Source: Leptolyngbya sp. FACHB-8
GTDB lineage: Bacteria; Cyanobacteriota; Cyanobacteriia; Elainellales; Elainellaceae
Length of the DNA stretch: 64,000 nt
Reading direction: 5' to 3'
NCBI RefSeq assembly: GCF_014695575.1
Contig: NZ_JACJOO010000052.1
Span: 62,001 to 126,000, forward strand
Shown here: positions 52,884-60,779 of the stretch, piece by piece
Position numbering within the stretch: position 1 is the stretch's first letter
How the letters are laid out: each line of letters begins with the position of its first letter
The notes under the pieces: generated by a model
Databases searched by the model: none
Seen by the model: only the letters and a program-made list of their open reading frames with translations
What the model was told of the DNA's origin: nothing
Translations under genes and position numbers: made by a program

Positions 52884-53027
52884 CTATCCAATTTCATGGT
52901 GGAACTTTGTGCAGGACTGGTAACGTTGAAGGCGAAACTGTAGATAAGGCTAGCCCGTTTTTAGAGGGCGATTCTACAATTCCACTGATTGACGTGGCTT
53001 GCGTTCAGGTTTGTTTTTGGGGCTGCT

Positions 53028-54674
53028 ATGGGATTTTTGACAGCTGCACATCGGCATCACTACTACATCCAGGAGGCGACACGGGCTGGCATTCACCTCC
53101 CGCTTCTGGTGGCGCTCTACGCCGTTCATCAGTCTCCTTTGCTGGAGGATGGTGAGGTCGGCTTGGGCATCTCCCCAGCTCACCAACTGGGACGCGATCA
53201 GCTGAAAACATTTCCACAACAGGTCAAGGTCGCTGCTACCACCCTGCGTAGCATCACCAGTCGCCTGACGGCTCAGGGCTGGAGTGCGACGGATATGTGG
53301 GATGAGGACAACGGCTCCTATACCGATCGCTTTTTGCAGGCGATCGCCGATGGCTACTCTCCTCCGGTCACAGATACAGGGGCAGGCCTGTTGGAAACAA
53401 CGGATTTAGAAGCGTTGAGGACGGTATACCGGGCCGAGGTCAATCTGTCCTATCAGATGGCTGAATTGCCCTACAACCTATCCTTCCTTGACGGAGCCCT
53501 ATTGCGGTTTGCTCAAAACCTCGTCGATCACTACCAGAGTTTGGATTACCAGCGCCAAGCCTTGCTGGAGGCCGTGCGGCTTTGGCGAAAGTTAGATGAC
53601 GTGCCCCTTGCGATCGCTGCCCTCCAGGCCGATAGTGATGAATCTCTCAGCCTGGAGAGCACATTGGATCGGGTGCTGCTGGATGTTATCTCCAAATTAC
53701 CGGATAACTACGCTGGGTACCCGCATCAGCGGGAAGCCCTGTTGCGGTTGGTGCAGCTCTGGCGGCAGGTAGCGACACGGGAAGGGGCGATCGCTTCTCT
53801 GGAAACCAACGATAGCGCCGAGATCGCGCCCGGTAGCCTGGATGCTGCTCTGATCGCCTTCGTGCTAACCCTGCCACACCACTATCAGGGTAAAGGTGAG
53901 CAGCGCAATACTTTGACTGAAGCCTATCGACTCTGGCACGACCTGGATTCGCGAACCGTCGCGATCCGCCATTTGGGCATTGATCCCAAAGCTCTGATTG
54001 ACGCCACCCCCGACGCCCTGGAAAGTGCTGCTCGCCAGCTCGATCGGGCACTATTGCAATTTATCCGAACAGTGCCGACGCAATTTAATGAATCGGATGC
54101 GCAACGGGTAGCCTTGTTAAAGCTGGTGCAGTTGTGGCGGCACTGCGATAACTCCTTCCAGGCGCGACAAACCCTGCTGGAGGATTGGCAACGGATGGAA
54201 CGGGCAACCCACCTATCCGAGGATGCTCCCCCGGCTCCAGTGCCCTTACCTGCTCCATCGCGCCCAGTAACCTGGTCGCTCAATAACCTGCAGCTGGATG
54301 CCCCAATTTTGCCCCATAGCCGTTTTACCTGGGCCATGGCAACCCAGGGCGGCATTTGGGTGCCCGATACTCAGGAAACCGTGGATACTATTGTCGCCTT
54401 AACAGAATGTTTGCAGGAGGTGAGCGATCGCCTTGGGCGTTCTCTTCAGGTGGCTCTCTGGTATGTCCCACCGGGTATGCCTGTGGGAGTGCCCGATCCA
54501 GTCAGCGATCGCCACACCACCGGAAACGCCATCAAGCTCTACAGTCCTGGCCTCAGCGCCAACCAACTTTACTGGATGTTAGATCCGTGGTGGGCGGGTG
54601 GGTTGGGCCGCTGTAGCCAGTTTCCGCATTTGATTCACCTGGATAGGGGCGATCGCACCCGTTGGCTACAGTAG
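53028..54674 (+). CDS. Peptidase M15-like C-terminal domain protein with long helical N-terminus
   Basis: The protein has 548 residues. The N-terminal region (about 1-90) resembles a lysozyme-like fold (HHYYIQEATRAGIHLPLLVALYAVHQSPLL, GLGISPAHQLG). A middle region (about 150-390) carries three repeats of LDxxLLxFIxxLPxxYxxxxxQRxALLxLVQLWR. The C-terminal ~120 residues match M15A/DUF882-like peptidases with SDRHTTGNAIKLY and HLIHLDRG. The Asp expected after the first zinc His (HxxGxAxD) is Lys here, so activity is doubtful. There is no signal peptide. A TTG at 52989 was rejected in favour of ATG 53028. A cell-wall role is inferred. Confidence 0.75.
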   Translation: MGFLTAAHRHHYYIQEATRAGIHLPLLVALYAVHQSPLLEDGEVGLGISPAHQLGRDQLKTFPQQVKVAATTLRSITSRLTAQGWSATDMWDEDNGSYTDRFLQAIADGYSPPVTDTGAGLLETTDLEALRTVYRAEVNLSYQMAELPYNLSFLDGALLRFAQNLVDHYQSLDYQRQALLEAVRLWRKLDDVPLAIAALQADSDESLSLESTLDRVLLDVISKLPDNYAGYPHQREALLRLVQLWRQVATREGAIASLETNDSAEIAPGSLDAALIAFVLTLPHHYQGKGEQRNTLTEAYRLWHDLDSRTVAIRHLGIDPKALIDATPDALESAARQLDRALLQFIRTVPTQFNESDAQRVALLKLVQLWRHCDNSFQARQTLLEDWQRMERATHLSEDAPPAPVPLPAPSRPVTWSLNNLQLDAPILPHSRFTWAMATQGGIWVPDTQETVDTIVALTECLQEVSDRLGRSLQVALWYVPPGMPVGVPDPVSDRHTTGNAIKLYSPGLSANQLYWMLDPWWAGGLGRCSQFPHLIHLDRGDRTRWLQ

Positions 54675-54758
54675 CGTCTTACTGTATGATGCATTACCCA
54701 TCAATTCAGGGAATTCTATAACTAATAGGAATGTCAAATCCATTCAATCTACCCTGCT

Positions 54759-55505
54759 ATGGCTGACCACCTCATTCTCGTTGAACCAACGCTGGCACAG
54801 GCCCCGCCTTCCCAACCTAAGGGAGGACAAGTCTGGATGTATTCCACGTTAATGATGGTGCTTCTACTGGTGGGTCTGGGAGCGTACAACTACTACATGG
54901 TCAAGAAGCTTAAAAAAGAAAAGCGATTTGAGGAGTATAAGAATCGCGAATTACAAAAGAAGCTCAAACTGGCCCTAAATACCATCAGCAAGATGGAAAA
55001 GAACCCAGACCTGGTTCACTCCCGCGAATTTAACCTTGACTATCTGCGGATGCGGATGGAAGAGGAGCAGTTTCACTTTGCGATCGTTAACCAAATCAAG
55101 ATCAAGGTCAAAGAAAAAATCACGGTTGCCCTACGGCCTCATCAGGCTGAAGAGGGCAATTTGGGGATGGCCAGTGCCAGCCGCCAAGTGGATGAGATTT
55201 TTGACGTTGAATACAACCTGTCCGAGTCGCCCACTGGTAAGAAAGGCGTCCTGTTCCGAATTCAAATCAAGTTGGCAAAGATCCCAGCTCAGCCTACCTC
55301 CGTTACGGTTAAGCAGATCATTGAATGCATGACGACCTTTATGAGCCAGGAGGCTGATGAAAATTGGCAACCTACAATTCAAGGGCGAATTGCTTATATG
55401 CATTGGGATCAGAAAGCGAAGCCTACGCCATTACTTGTGCTGGAGCAATCGAATGAGGGCGTTAATGTAACGTTCCGCTCAACTCGCATTGCTGCTAAGT
55501 CGTAA
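54759..55505 (+). CDS. Membrane-anchored conserved protein of unknown function
   Basis: The 248-residue protein has a short N-terminus, one transmembrane helix (about 28-48: YSTLMMVLLLVGLGAYNYYMV), then a Lys/Glu-rich coiled coil (about 49-85). A soluble alpha/beta domain of about 150 residues follows (NLDYLRMRMEEEQFHFAIVNQIKIKVKEKI, VLFRIQIKLAKIP). It has no motif I recognise. It lies 84 bp after the M15-like gene on the same strand and could be co-transcribed. Two hairpins and a terminator follow. Confidence 0.78.
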   Translation: MADHLILVEPTLAQAPPSQPKGGQVWMYSTLMMVLLLVGLGAYNYYMVKKLKKEKRFEEYKNRELQKKLKLALNTISKMEKNPDLVHSREFNLDYLRMRMEEEQFHFAIVNQIKIKVKEKITVALRPHQAEEGNLGMASASRQVDEIFDVEYNLSESPTGKKGVLFRIQIKLAKIPAQPTSVTVKQIIECMTTFMSQEADENWQPTIQGRIAYMHWDQKAKPTPLLVLEQSNEGVNVTFRSTRIAAKS

Positions 55506-55508
55506 AAG

Positions 55509-55608
55509 CTAGTAGGCTGCGGCCTAAGTTCACAACCTATGTTTTGTGTGGGGTGCGAAGCACCCCACACAAAACATAGGTGATGGATTTCCGCCTCAGC
55601 GTACTAGG
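55509..55608. repeat. Family C hairpin element, copy 2 (inverted)
   Basis: CTAGTAGGCTGCGGCCTAAG at the left and CCGCCTCAGCGTACTAGG at the right are the frame of copy 1 in reverse. The inner perfect 22-bp stem is 55535-55556 / 55560-55581 with a GAA loop. It begins four bases after the stop codon of the preceding gene. Confidence 0.87.
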
Positions 55609-55621
55609 CTTGTCCTTCTGT

Positions 55622-55659
55622 AAAAGAGGGTGTTGAGGTTTACCTCAACACCCTCTTTT
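55622..55659. terminator. Bidirectional intrinsic terminator
   Basis: AAAAGAGGGTGTTGAGGT pairs perfectly with ACCTCAACACCCTCTTTT. It has A and T tracts on either side and lies between convergent genes. Confidence 0.85.
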
Positions 55660-55680
55660 GCGGGGCTTTCTGCTGATGTA

Positions 55681-55733
55681 GTTCACGTTTAGGTGAGATG
55701 TTTTCTGCGGGGACATCTCACTTAAACGTGAAC
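55681..55733. repeat. Near-perfect 21-bp-arm hairpin
   Basis: GTTCACGTTTAGGTGAGATG pairs with CATCTCACTTAAACGTGAAC (one G-T pair) across an 11-base loop. It lies just after the terminator and 33 bases from the methyltransferase stop codon. Confidence 0.8.
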
Positions 55734-55765
55734 CGTTTCTATACAGGCGGAGCTCATATCCGTTC

Positions 55766-56746
55766 CTATCCATCAGCCATGTCGCTGGGTTTTGAAAAAA
55801 TCAACACATGCTGCTCGGGTAAAAAATCTAGCGTTTCATCCCAGTGCAATCCTACAGCAGCCATTTCTCGTTTGACTTGCTTTTGAGTCATCTTGTGCAG
55901 CGGCTTAATTGGCAATAGCCAGTTCTCCCCCCGGTACTCCACCATGACGACGCGGCCTCCGGGTTTGAGGGCTTTAGCGATCGCCTCCATCATTTCGTAG
56001 GGATATTCAAACTCGTGGTACGCATCCACCAGCAACGCCAGGTCTACTTCCCCAACGGGCAGGTTCGGGTTATCCGGTTGCCCAAGGATAGTCTCGACAT
56101 TCTCAGCTCCACTAGCTGCCTTGAAAAAATTCAGCATATCCAGCATCTCAGGCTGAATATCGACGGCAATGACGCGGCCCTGTGGCACAAAAGGGCTAAT
56201 TCGCAGGCTGAAGTACCCTGTTCCGGCCCCGATGTCGGCTACCACATCGGTTGGCCTGAGCCCCAGGGCGTTGATCAAAGCACTGGGTTGTTCTTCTAAC
56301 TCACGGTTGGCTCGCTCTAACCAGGCCGCTCCGCTATGGTCCATATAACGGGCGATGTCGCGACCCATATAGCGTTTGCCGGTGCTATCGCGGGTATGCA
56401 GTGTCCGGTATTCGTAGCGATCGGGAACTGGAGTGGGTAGGGGGTCTGGAGGCAGAAGGTCGGGGGATATCAGGGAGGAAGGCTCGTCAACCAGGAAGGG
56501 TTGGGCAAACATAGGGGCAGCAATGGCTATGCTCGCTGAGTGGGGAGCGATCGCCCACCCACCTAACCCATTACTGCTCCACACCAACATTCCCAGAGCA
56601 AAGGCTGTAATCCCAGTTAGAATCCTGCGGCTGATAGCGATAACCATGTTCCTTAAGACAGAAGGAGTGGATAAGTGCTTCGCCTTCACCAACTCCTTGT
56701 GCTTTGAGGAGCATAGCTGGGCGTGTAGCTGCCGGACACCGTTCAT
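55766..56746 (-). CDS. Class I SAM-dependent methyltransferase with membrane anchor or signal peptide
   Basis: The 326-residue protein has a hydrophobic segment at about 36-60. The methyltransferase domain (about 150-310) has motif I VVADIGAGTGYFSLRIS, VIAVDIQPEML and VDLALLVDAYHEFEYP. The substrate is unknown; export of the domain to the periplasm is suggested by the leader. Two starts are possible. ATG 56746 overlaps the upstream stop as ATGA and has GGAG eight bases before it. ATG 56647 would put the signal at the very N-terminus. Translational coupling with the alkyltransferase-like gene favours the first; signal-peptide logic favours the second. Confidence 0.85.
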   Translation of the reverse strand: MNGVRQLHAQLCSSKHKELVKAKHLSTPSVLRNMVIAISRRILTGITAFALGMLVWSSNGLGGWAIAPHSASIAIAAPMFAQPFLVDEPSSLISPDLLPPDPLPTPVPDRYEYRTLHTRDSTGKRYMGRDIARYMDHSGAAWLERANRELEEQPSALINALGLRPTDVVADIGAGTGYFSLRISPFVPQGRVIAVDIQPEMLDMLNFFKAASGAENVETILGQPDNPNLPVGEVDLALLVDAYHEFEYPYEMMEAIAKALKPGGRVVMVEYRGENWLLPIKPLHKMTQKQVKREMAAVGLHWDETLDFLPEQHVLIFSKPSDMADG

Positions 56747-57072
56747 GGATTGTTCTCCAGTACGTCAGGTCGCCAAAGATATTCTCGCAGGCTGAGGGTA
56801 CCATCGGCACGGAATTGAATTCCTTCAGCCTCTAACAATACCCGTTGCAATGCATCACTTCCGTTACGGAACGGTGACTCTGACACTCGCCCTTGAGCAT
56901 TCACCACCCGGTGCCAGGGAACATCTGAGTCAACGACCACTCGATACAGAGCGTACCCCACCAGCCGAGCTTTACCATACATCCCGGCCAGATCGGCTAT
57001 CTGTCCGTAGGTTGCTACCTGCCCGTAGGGGATCCGACGCACCACGTTATAAATCACGTCATAGGTTCTCAT
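56743..57072 (-). CDS. Alkyltransferase-like (MGMT-fold) protein
   Basis: The 109-residue protein is a DNA-binding domain of the O6-alkylguanine-DNA alkyltransferase fold: YDVIYNVVRRIPYGQVATYGQIA, ARLVGYALYR and VPWHRVVNAQGRVS. The catalytic Cys of PCHRVV is Trp, as in alkyltransferase-like (ATL) proteins. ATL proteins bind alkylated bases without repairing them and recruit nucleotide excision repair. ATG 57072 is chosen over 57123. It overlaps the methyltransferase start by four bases (ATGA). Confidence 0.88.
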   Translation of the reverse strand: MRTYDVIYNVVRRIPYGQVATYGQIADLAGMYGKARLVGYALYRVVVDSDVPWHRVVNAQGRVSESPFRNGSDALQRVLLEAEGIQFRADGTLSLREYLWRPDVLENNP

Positions 57073-57198
57073 CGTCCCATCTACACCAATGAACCACATG
57101 CATGAAACAGGATAGTAGCCCAATAAACTTCTTAAGTTTTACAAGTTAAAAAGCTTATGCAACGGGCTTGCTACCTCATAAAACCTTCATACATTTTT

Positions 57199-57290
57199 GT
57201 GTCATATTTCAAATCTGTGGATGGGATGTGGTGAAAGGGGTATTTCGTTTCCCTTTCACCACATCCCATCCACACGTGTGGAACATTCCT
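57199..57290. repeat. Family D hairpin element, copy 2
   Basis: GTGTCATATTTCAAA at the left and CACACGTGTGGAACA at the right resemble copy 1. The stem 57216-57239 / 57251-57274 is a perfect 24 bp and shares GATGTGGTGAAAGG with copy 1. Confidence 0.78.
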
Positions 57291-57332
57291 CATTTTTGTG
57301 AGGCGTGCTGTATGAGACACCTTATAAGAATG

Positions 57333-57405
57333 CTATACAGCTGTCTGTTTTTGGTTGAGATGCTTGCTACACAGACATCTCAACCAAAAACAGACAGCTG
57401 TATAG
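57333..57405. repeat. Perfect 30-bp-arm hairpin
   Basis: CTATACAGCTGTCTGTTTTT continues to GGTTGAGATG, a 13-base loop, then the exact complement. No flanking duplication is seen. Confidence 0.88.
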
Positions 57406-57518
57406 CCGGATTTTGTATAAGGTTTTGGGCGATTGAATTGTCTTAGGTATATATGCCAGTTTTAAAAAGTGTCACGTAGTTCTCGACAAAACCTTACAAA
57501 ATCTGTATTTTTTATAAT

Positions 57519-57590
57519 GAAAGTGTGAGGAGTGCGAAAGGCTTCTGGGGTCGAAACACGGAAAGACTCCCAGAAGCCTTTTTGTTTCTA
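57519..57590 (+). ncRNA. Candidate small RNA with promoter and terminator
   Basis: TATAAT lies at 57513-57518. The following leader AAAGTGTGAGGAGTGCG is single-stranded in outline, and then AAAGGCTTCTGGG pairs with CCCAGAAGCCTTT before a T-run. This gives an RNA of about 65 nt. Eleven of twelve bases of GTGTGAGGAGT plus its neighbour are complementary to the ACUCCUCACACC core I remember for the cyanobacterial sRNA Yfr1. No good -35 is seen. Expression is inferred. Confidence 0.35.
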
Positions 57591-57633
57591 TCAACTTCCA
57601 TCTACATCATTTTTCAATTGACATTAGTTCGGA

Positions 57634-57702
57634 CAGTTTTTCTGAAACCCTTGATTTTGCGTGCGCTTCGCGCACGCAAAATCAAGGGTTTCAGAAAAAC
57701 TG
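57634..57702. repeat. Perfect 33-bp-arm palindrome
   Basis: CAGTTTTTCTGAAACCCTTG continues to ATTTTGCGTGCGC, loop TTC, then the exact complement. It lies 35 bases after the stop of the kinase gene at 57737. The TTGATTTTGCGTG core recurs at 27970-28010 and, partly, near 25863 and 39200. Confidence 0.92.
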
Positions 57703-57736
57703 TACAGAGTATTGAATTGAGTGATGTACGAGGGTA

Positions 57737-59248
57737 TTACATCAAGGGTAGCCATACCTTAAACTCAGTGCCTTCTTGGAGTGGAGCGCTCTCCAAGGGG
57801 GTAGAGGAGGGCGATCGCAACTCCAGACGTCCTCCATGCCGGGCTGTAACAATTTGGTAGCTCATTGCTAAATTCGTTTCCCGAGTCGCGCGCTGTTCCA
57901 CTGAGAAGGAATCCTGAATCTGCTGGTGCTGCCAGGGGGAGAGCGGTGGGCCATTGTCGGCAATGCAGATGACTACCCAGCGGGAGGCTGTTGAACCTTG
58001 AAGATCAGAGTAAACTTCAGTCGTAATCGTAATTTCAGGTTTTGCAGGAAGCTGACAGGAAGAAGGAGTGCCCTCATTCCATTGGGCTTGTAGAGCTGGA
58101 TTGAGCAGCACCTCAACGGCACGGCTGAGCAGACTGATGAACACCTGGCTGAGTTGGCCCAGATAACAGGGAACCGGTGGCAAATGACCGTACTGGCGAG
58201 TAAATCGAATTTCGCCGGTCAAGCGGCTTTCCAGCAGTAGAACAAGACTGTCCAGGCAATCGTGCAGGTCGGCGGGTTTAGGGTAAACCTCGTCAATGTG
58301 GCAAAACGTTTGCAGGCTGCTCGCTAATTTTTTGAGGCGACTGGCTCCCGTTTGAATGCTTGTCAGGGTGCGGGGCAAGTCAGCTTTCAGGTAATCCAGC
58401 TCAATAGACTCTTGCAGGGCGGCGATGTCAGCAGGCACCTCACCCCAAGCGGCATCATAGGCAGACAACAGCTCCATGAGCTGGTTCACATAGTCTGACA
58501 AATGAACTAAGTTACCCCAAATAAATCCGACAGGGTCGAGAATTTCATGGGCCACACCATCTACCAGGCGTCCCAGAGCCGCCATCTTTTCGTGCTGCAC
58601 CATCTGCAAGTGGAAGCGCTCAAACCGAACCTGAGTTTCAATGCCGCGAATTTGCCAGTCAGCCCGATAGAGTTCGTGAATGTCTAGCAGACACAACAGA
58701 CCGTCCTCACGCTGCACAACGATAGGGTCAGGGCGTTGTTCGGGCGATCGCCGCAGAGCCTGTTGCACCGCCTGTAGGATGGGAGTTTGTGCTGGCAATA
58801 GCAGATAGGGGCAACGGGCATAGCTATAAAGCACCCGCATCGGTTGCGCCAAAAACCACTCACTACCATAAGGTCGTAACAGGTATTCCAGAAATCGCTG
58901 CCGTGCCATCAGCCCCAGCAATTGTCCATCCTGTTGCAGGATGACGCCGGGTACCTCCGGATACTGCTCAAATTGATTGGCGACTTCGGTAGCTCGTGTG
59001 GCACCATCGACGGCCCACCAGTGCAATGGCAAATCCCCAACCGTGGAGTTGAGGCTCAAGGGGTTCGTGCTGGCTTCAAATTGAAAAGGGCGAGGCAACC
59101 CGGCATTGGGAAGGGGGATAGAAACCATGGGACGGTAGCGCAAGAACTTAAGTGACGGAATACCAGACAGACACATCCCGTGGAGAACGTGTGGTGAAAG
59201 GGATGCAATACTTTGTTTCAGCGACAAAGTTCCTGGTAGCTTCCACAT
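57737..59248 (-). CDS. Soluble sensor histidine kinase with CBS-like input domain
   Basis: The protein has 503 residues and no transmembrane helix. The N-terminal ~220 residues contain a CBS-like pair (GVILQQDGQLLGLMARQRFLEYLL and PDPIVVQREDGLLCLLDIHELYRADWQI), known to bind adenine nucleotides. The HisKA box is LGRLVDGVAHEILDPVGFI with a conserved His. The HATPase region has FISLLSRAVEVLLN where NLLxNA is usual, so the N box lacks the normal Asn, then CIADNGPPLSP and a weak G box. ATP binding may be impaired. ATG at 59248; an alternative is ATG 59128. No regulator lies nearby. Confidence 0.82.
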   Translation of the reverse strand: MWKLPGTLSLKQSIASLSPHVLHGMCLSGIPSLKFLRYRPMVSIPLPNAGLPRPFQFEASTNPLSLNSTVGDLPLHWWAVDGATRATEVANQFEQYPEVPGVILQQDGQLLGLMARQRFLEYLLRPYGSEWFLAQPMRVLYSYARCPYLLLPAQTPILQAVQQALRRSPEQRPDPIVVQREDGLLCLLDIHELYRADWQIRGIETQVRFERFHLQMVQHEKMAALGRLVDGVAHEILDPVGFIWGNLVHLSDYVNQLMELLSAYDAAWGEVPADIAALQESIELDYLKADLPRTLTSIQTGASRLKKLASSLQTFCHIDEVYPKPADLHDCLDSLVLLLESRLTGEIRFTRQYGHLPPVPCYLGQLSQVFISLLSRAVEVLLNPALQAQWNEGTPSSCQLPAKPEITITTEVYSDLQGSTASRWVVICIADNGPPLSPWQHQQIQDSFSVEQRATRETNLAMSYQIVTARHGGRLELRSPSSTPLESAPLQEGTEFKVWLPLM

Positions 59249-59348
59249 GAAGTTATCCAGTGAACTGTGTGTTTAGAATGCCCAAGGCGTAATCATTATA
59301 CTCATGCCCCTTTTGTGGGGAGGGACTCACGACATGTGCCGCTCTTAA

Positions 59349-59382
59349 AAAAATCAGCCCCTGGCATTAAATGCCAGGGGCT
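59349..59382 (-). terminator. Intrinsic terminator of the DUF4870 gene
   Basis: On the minus strand AGCCCCTGGCATT pairs with its complement and is followed by TGATTTTTTTA. It starts 15 bases after the stop codon. Confidence 0.85.
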
Positions 59383-59396
59383 CACTCGTTATTGTT

Positions 59397-59741
59397 TTAC
59401 ACCACTCGGAAAATGAAGGGGTAGCGGTGGACGTAGTCTTGATTACCTAAGCACTGAACAATAGCCCAGATCGGTAAGGCCCAGTGATATACGAAGAAGA
59501 AGGGCACAATTAGATACCCCACCAACAGAAAGACCAAAATGCCGACGATGATACCCCACAGCCACACATTCAAGTGAAAGTTAATCGCTTCTTTTGCGTT
59601 TTCTTTCACAACTGGGTCATCTGAGACAAACAAAATGGCAATGGGAATTCCGATGGAAAAGATGAGCGTACTAATAAAGATTGACCCATGCGATAACGCG
59701 GTTAAGAGTCTGCGCTTATCTGGATCGTACGTGCTTTGCAT
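59397..59741 (-). CDS. DUF4870 small membrane protein
   Basis: The 114-residue protein matches DUF4870: LLTALSHGSIFISTLIFSIGIPIAILFV, then VVKENAKEAINFHLNVWLWGIIVGIL, then a third hydrophobic helix and YPFIFRVV. It has three to four transmembrane helices. Function is unknown. It is monocistronic with its own terminator. The family is widespread in bacteria. Confidence 0.88.
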   Translation of the reverse strand: MQSTYDPDKRRLLTALSHGSIFISTLIFSIGIPIAILFVSDDPVVKENAKEAINFHLNVWLWGIIVGILVFLLVGYLIVPFFFVYHWALPIWAIVQCLGNQDYVHRYPFIFRVV

Positions 59742-59912
59742 CCCAGGTGCTCCTTATTGGCGGGTCATCCTCACTCATTTATCCTATCGTCTAGGGTATA
59801 GGACCCACAGGGATGTTAACCGTATCAAAAGTAGGGTTTCTTCCCGTAATTGCGTTACATTCAAGACCAAGGTGCCACCCGCTAACGGCACACATCAACA
59901 AGCACGTAAGCT

Positions 59913-60779
59913 ATGGGTATCTGGCGATCGCACCAAAACTCCACAAGCCACAGTCGATGGGCCTGGCTCATTGCCTTACCTCTGCTGTTATCGGGCTGCA
60001 CACTATTTGCTCCCTCAGCTCAGCGGGTAGAGAACGTAAATCTGTTGTTGGGTAATCCCAGTGGTGCGATCGCCGACCCCGACAGTGCCAACAACTATCT
60101 CATTGTGCGGCCCCAGTATGTCCTGTCCTATGGCCGCGATCGGGCGATCGCCAACTGGGCCAGCTGGCAGCTCACCCGTTCCTGGCTGGGGAATGGGGAA
60201 CGGCCTCCTTTCCAGGCGGATCGCTCCCTGCCGGAGGGCTGGTATGTCGTCACCCCTAACGATTACTCCGGTAGCGGTTTCGACCGGGGCCACCTGGTGC
60301 CCGCCGCCGATCGCAACCGTAGCCCTGAAGACAGCGCTGCTGTTTTCCTGATGACCAACATCGTGCCCCAGGCGCGAGACAATAATCAGGGGCCATGGAA
60401 CGCCCTGGAAACATACTGCCGACAACTGGTTAATCAGGGCAAAGAGCTTTACATTATCGCTGGAGCCTCAGGTATCGGAGGCGTGGGAGAGCGGGGGCCA
60501 CGGACAACGATTGGGCGTGGCCGAGTGACGGTGCCGGAGGTTGTGTGGAAGATTATTGTGGTGCTGGATCAGCCCATCACCTCAGCAGAAGAGATTGGAG
60601 CGGGCGATCGCGTCATTGCTGTAATTTTGCCCAACGTGGAAGATATTCGCGAAAATGATTGGCGACAATATCGCCAATCTGTAGATCAGATTGAACGGTT
60701 GACAGGATACGATTTCCTATCAACGTTGCGAGATGACGTGGAGGAATCCCTGGAGGCTCAGACGGATGTACAGCGCTAG
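59913..60779 (+). CDS. nucA: DNA/RNA non-specific endonuclease, NucA type, lipoprotein
   Basis: The 288-residue protein has a lipoprotein signal ending LLLSGC (Cys 29). The nuclease domain (about 60-270) has FDRGHLVPAADR, the DRGH active-site motif with the catalytic His, and MTNIVPQARDNNQGPWNALE with the metal-binding Asn. It cleaves DNA and RNA outside the cytoplasm; Anabaena NucA is the model. The C-terminus overlaps the converging anti-sigma gene by four bases. ATG at 59913 fits the signal peptide. Confidence 0.93.
   Translation: MGIWRSHQNSTSHSRWAWLIALPLLLSGCTLFAPSAQRVENVNLLLGNPSGAIADPDSANNYLIVRPQYVLSYGRDRAIANWASWQLTRSWLGNGERPPFQADRSLPEGWYVVTPNDYSGSGFDRGHLVPAADRNRSPEDSAAVFLMTNIVPQARDNNQGPWNALETYCRQLVNQGKELYIIAGASGIGGVGERGPRTTIGRGRVTVPEVVWKIIVVLDQPITSAEEIGAGDRVIAVILPNVEDIRENDWRQYRQSVDQIERLTGYDFLSTLRDDVEESLEAQTDVQR

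Larger units (their letters stand above)
52397..53027. other. 630-bp repeat-rich intergenic region
   Basis: It contains a TTCGAAGCCA / TGGCTTCGAA hairpin (about 52500-52538), element F (52639-52752), element G (52798-52883) and the leader of the M15-like gene. No gene is supported. Confidence 0.65.
57073..57736. other. Repeat-rich intergenic region with a candidate small RNA
   Basis: About 660 bases hold element D copy 2, two long perfect palindromes (57333-57405 and 57634-57702) and a candidate plus-strand small RNA (57519-57590). No protein gene is supported. Confidence 0.65.
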
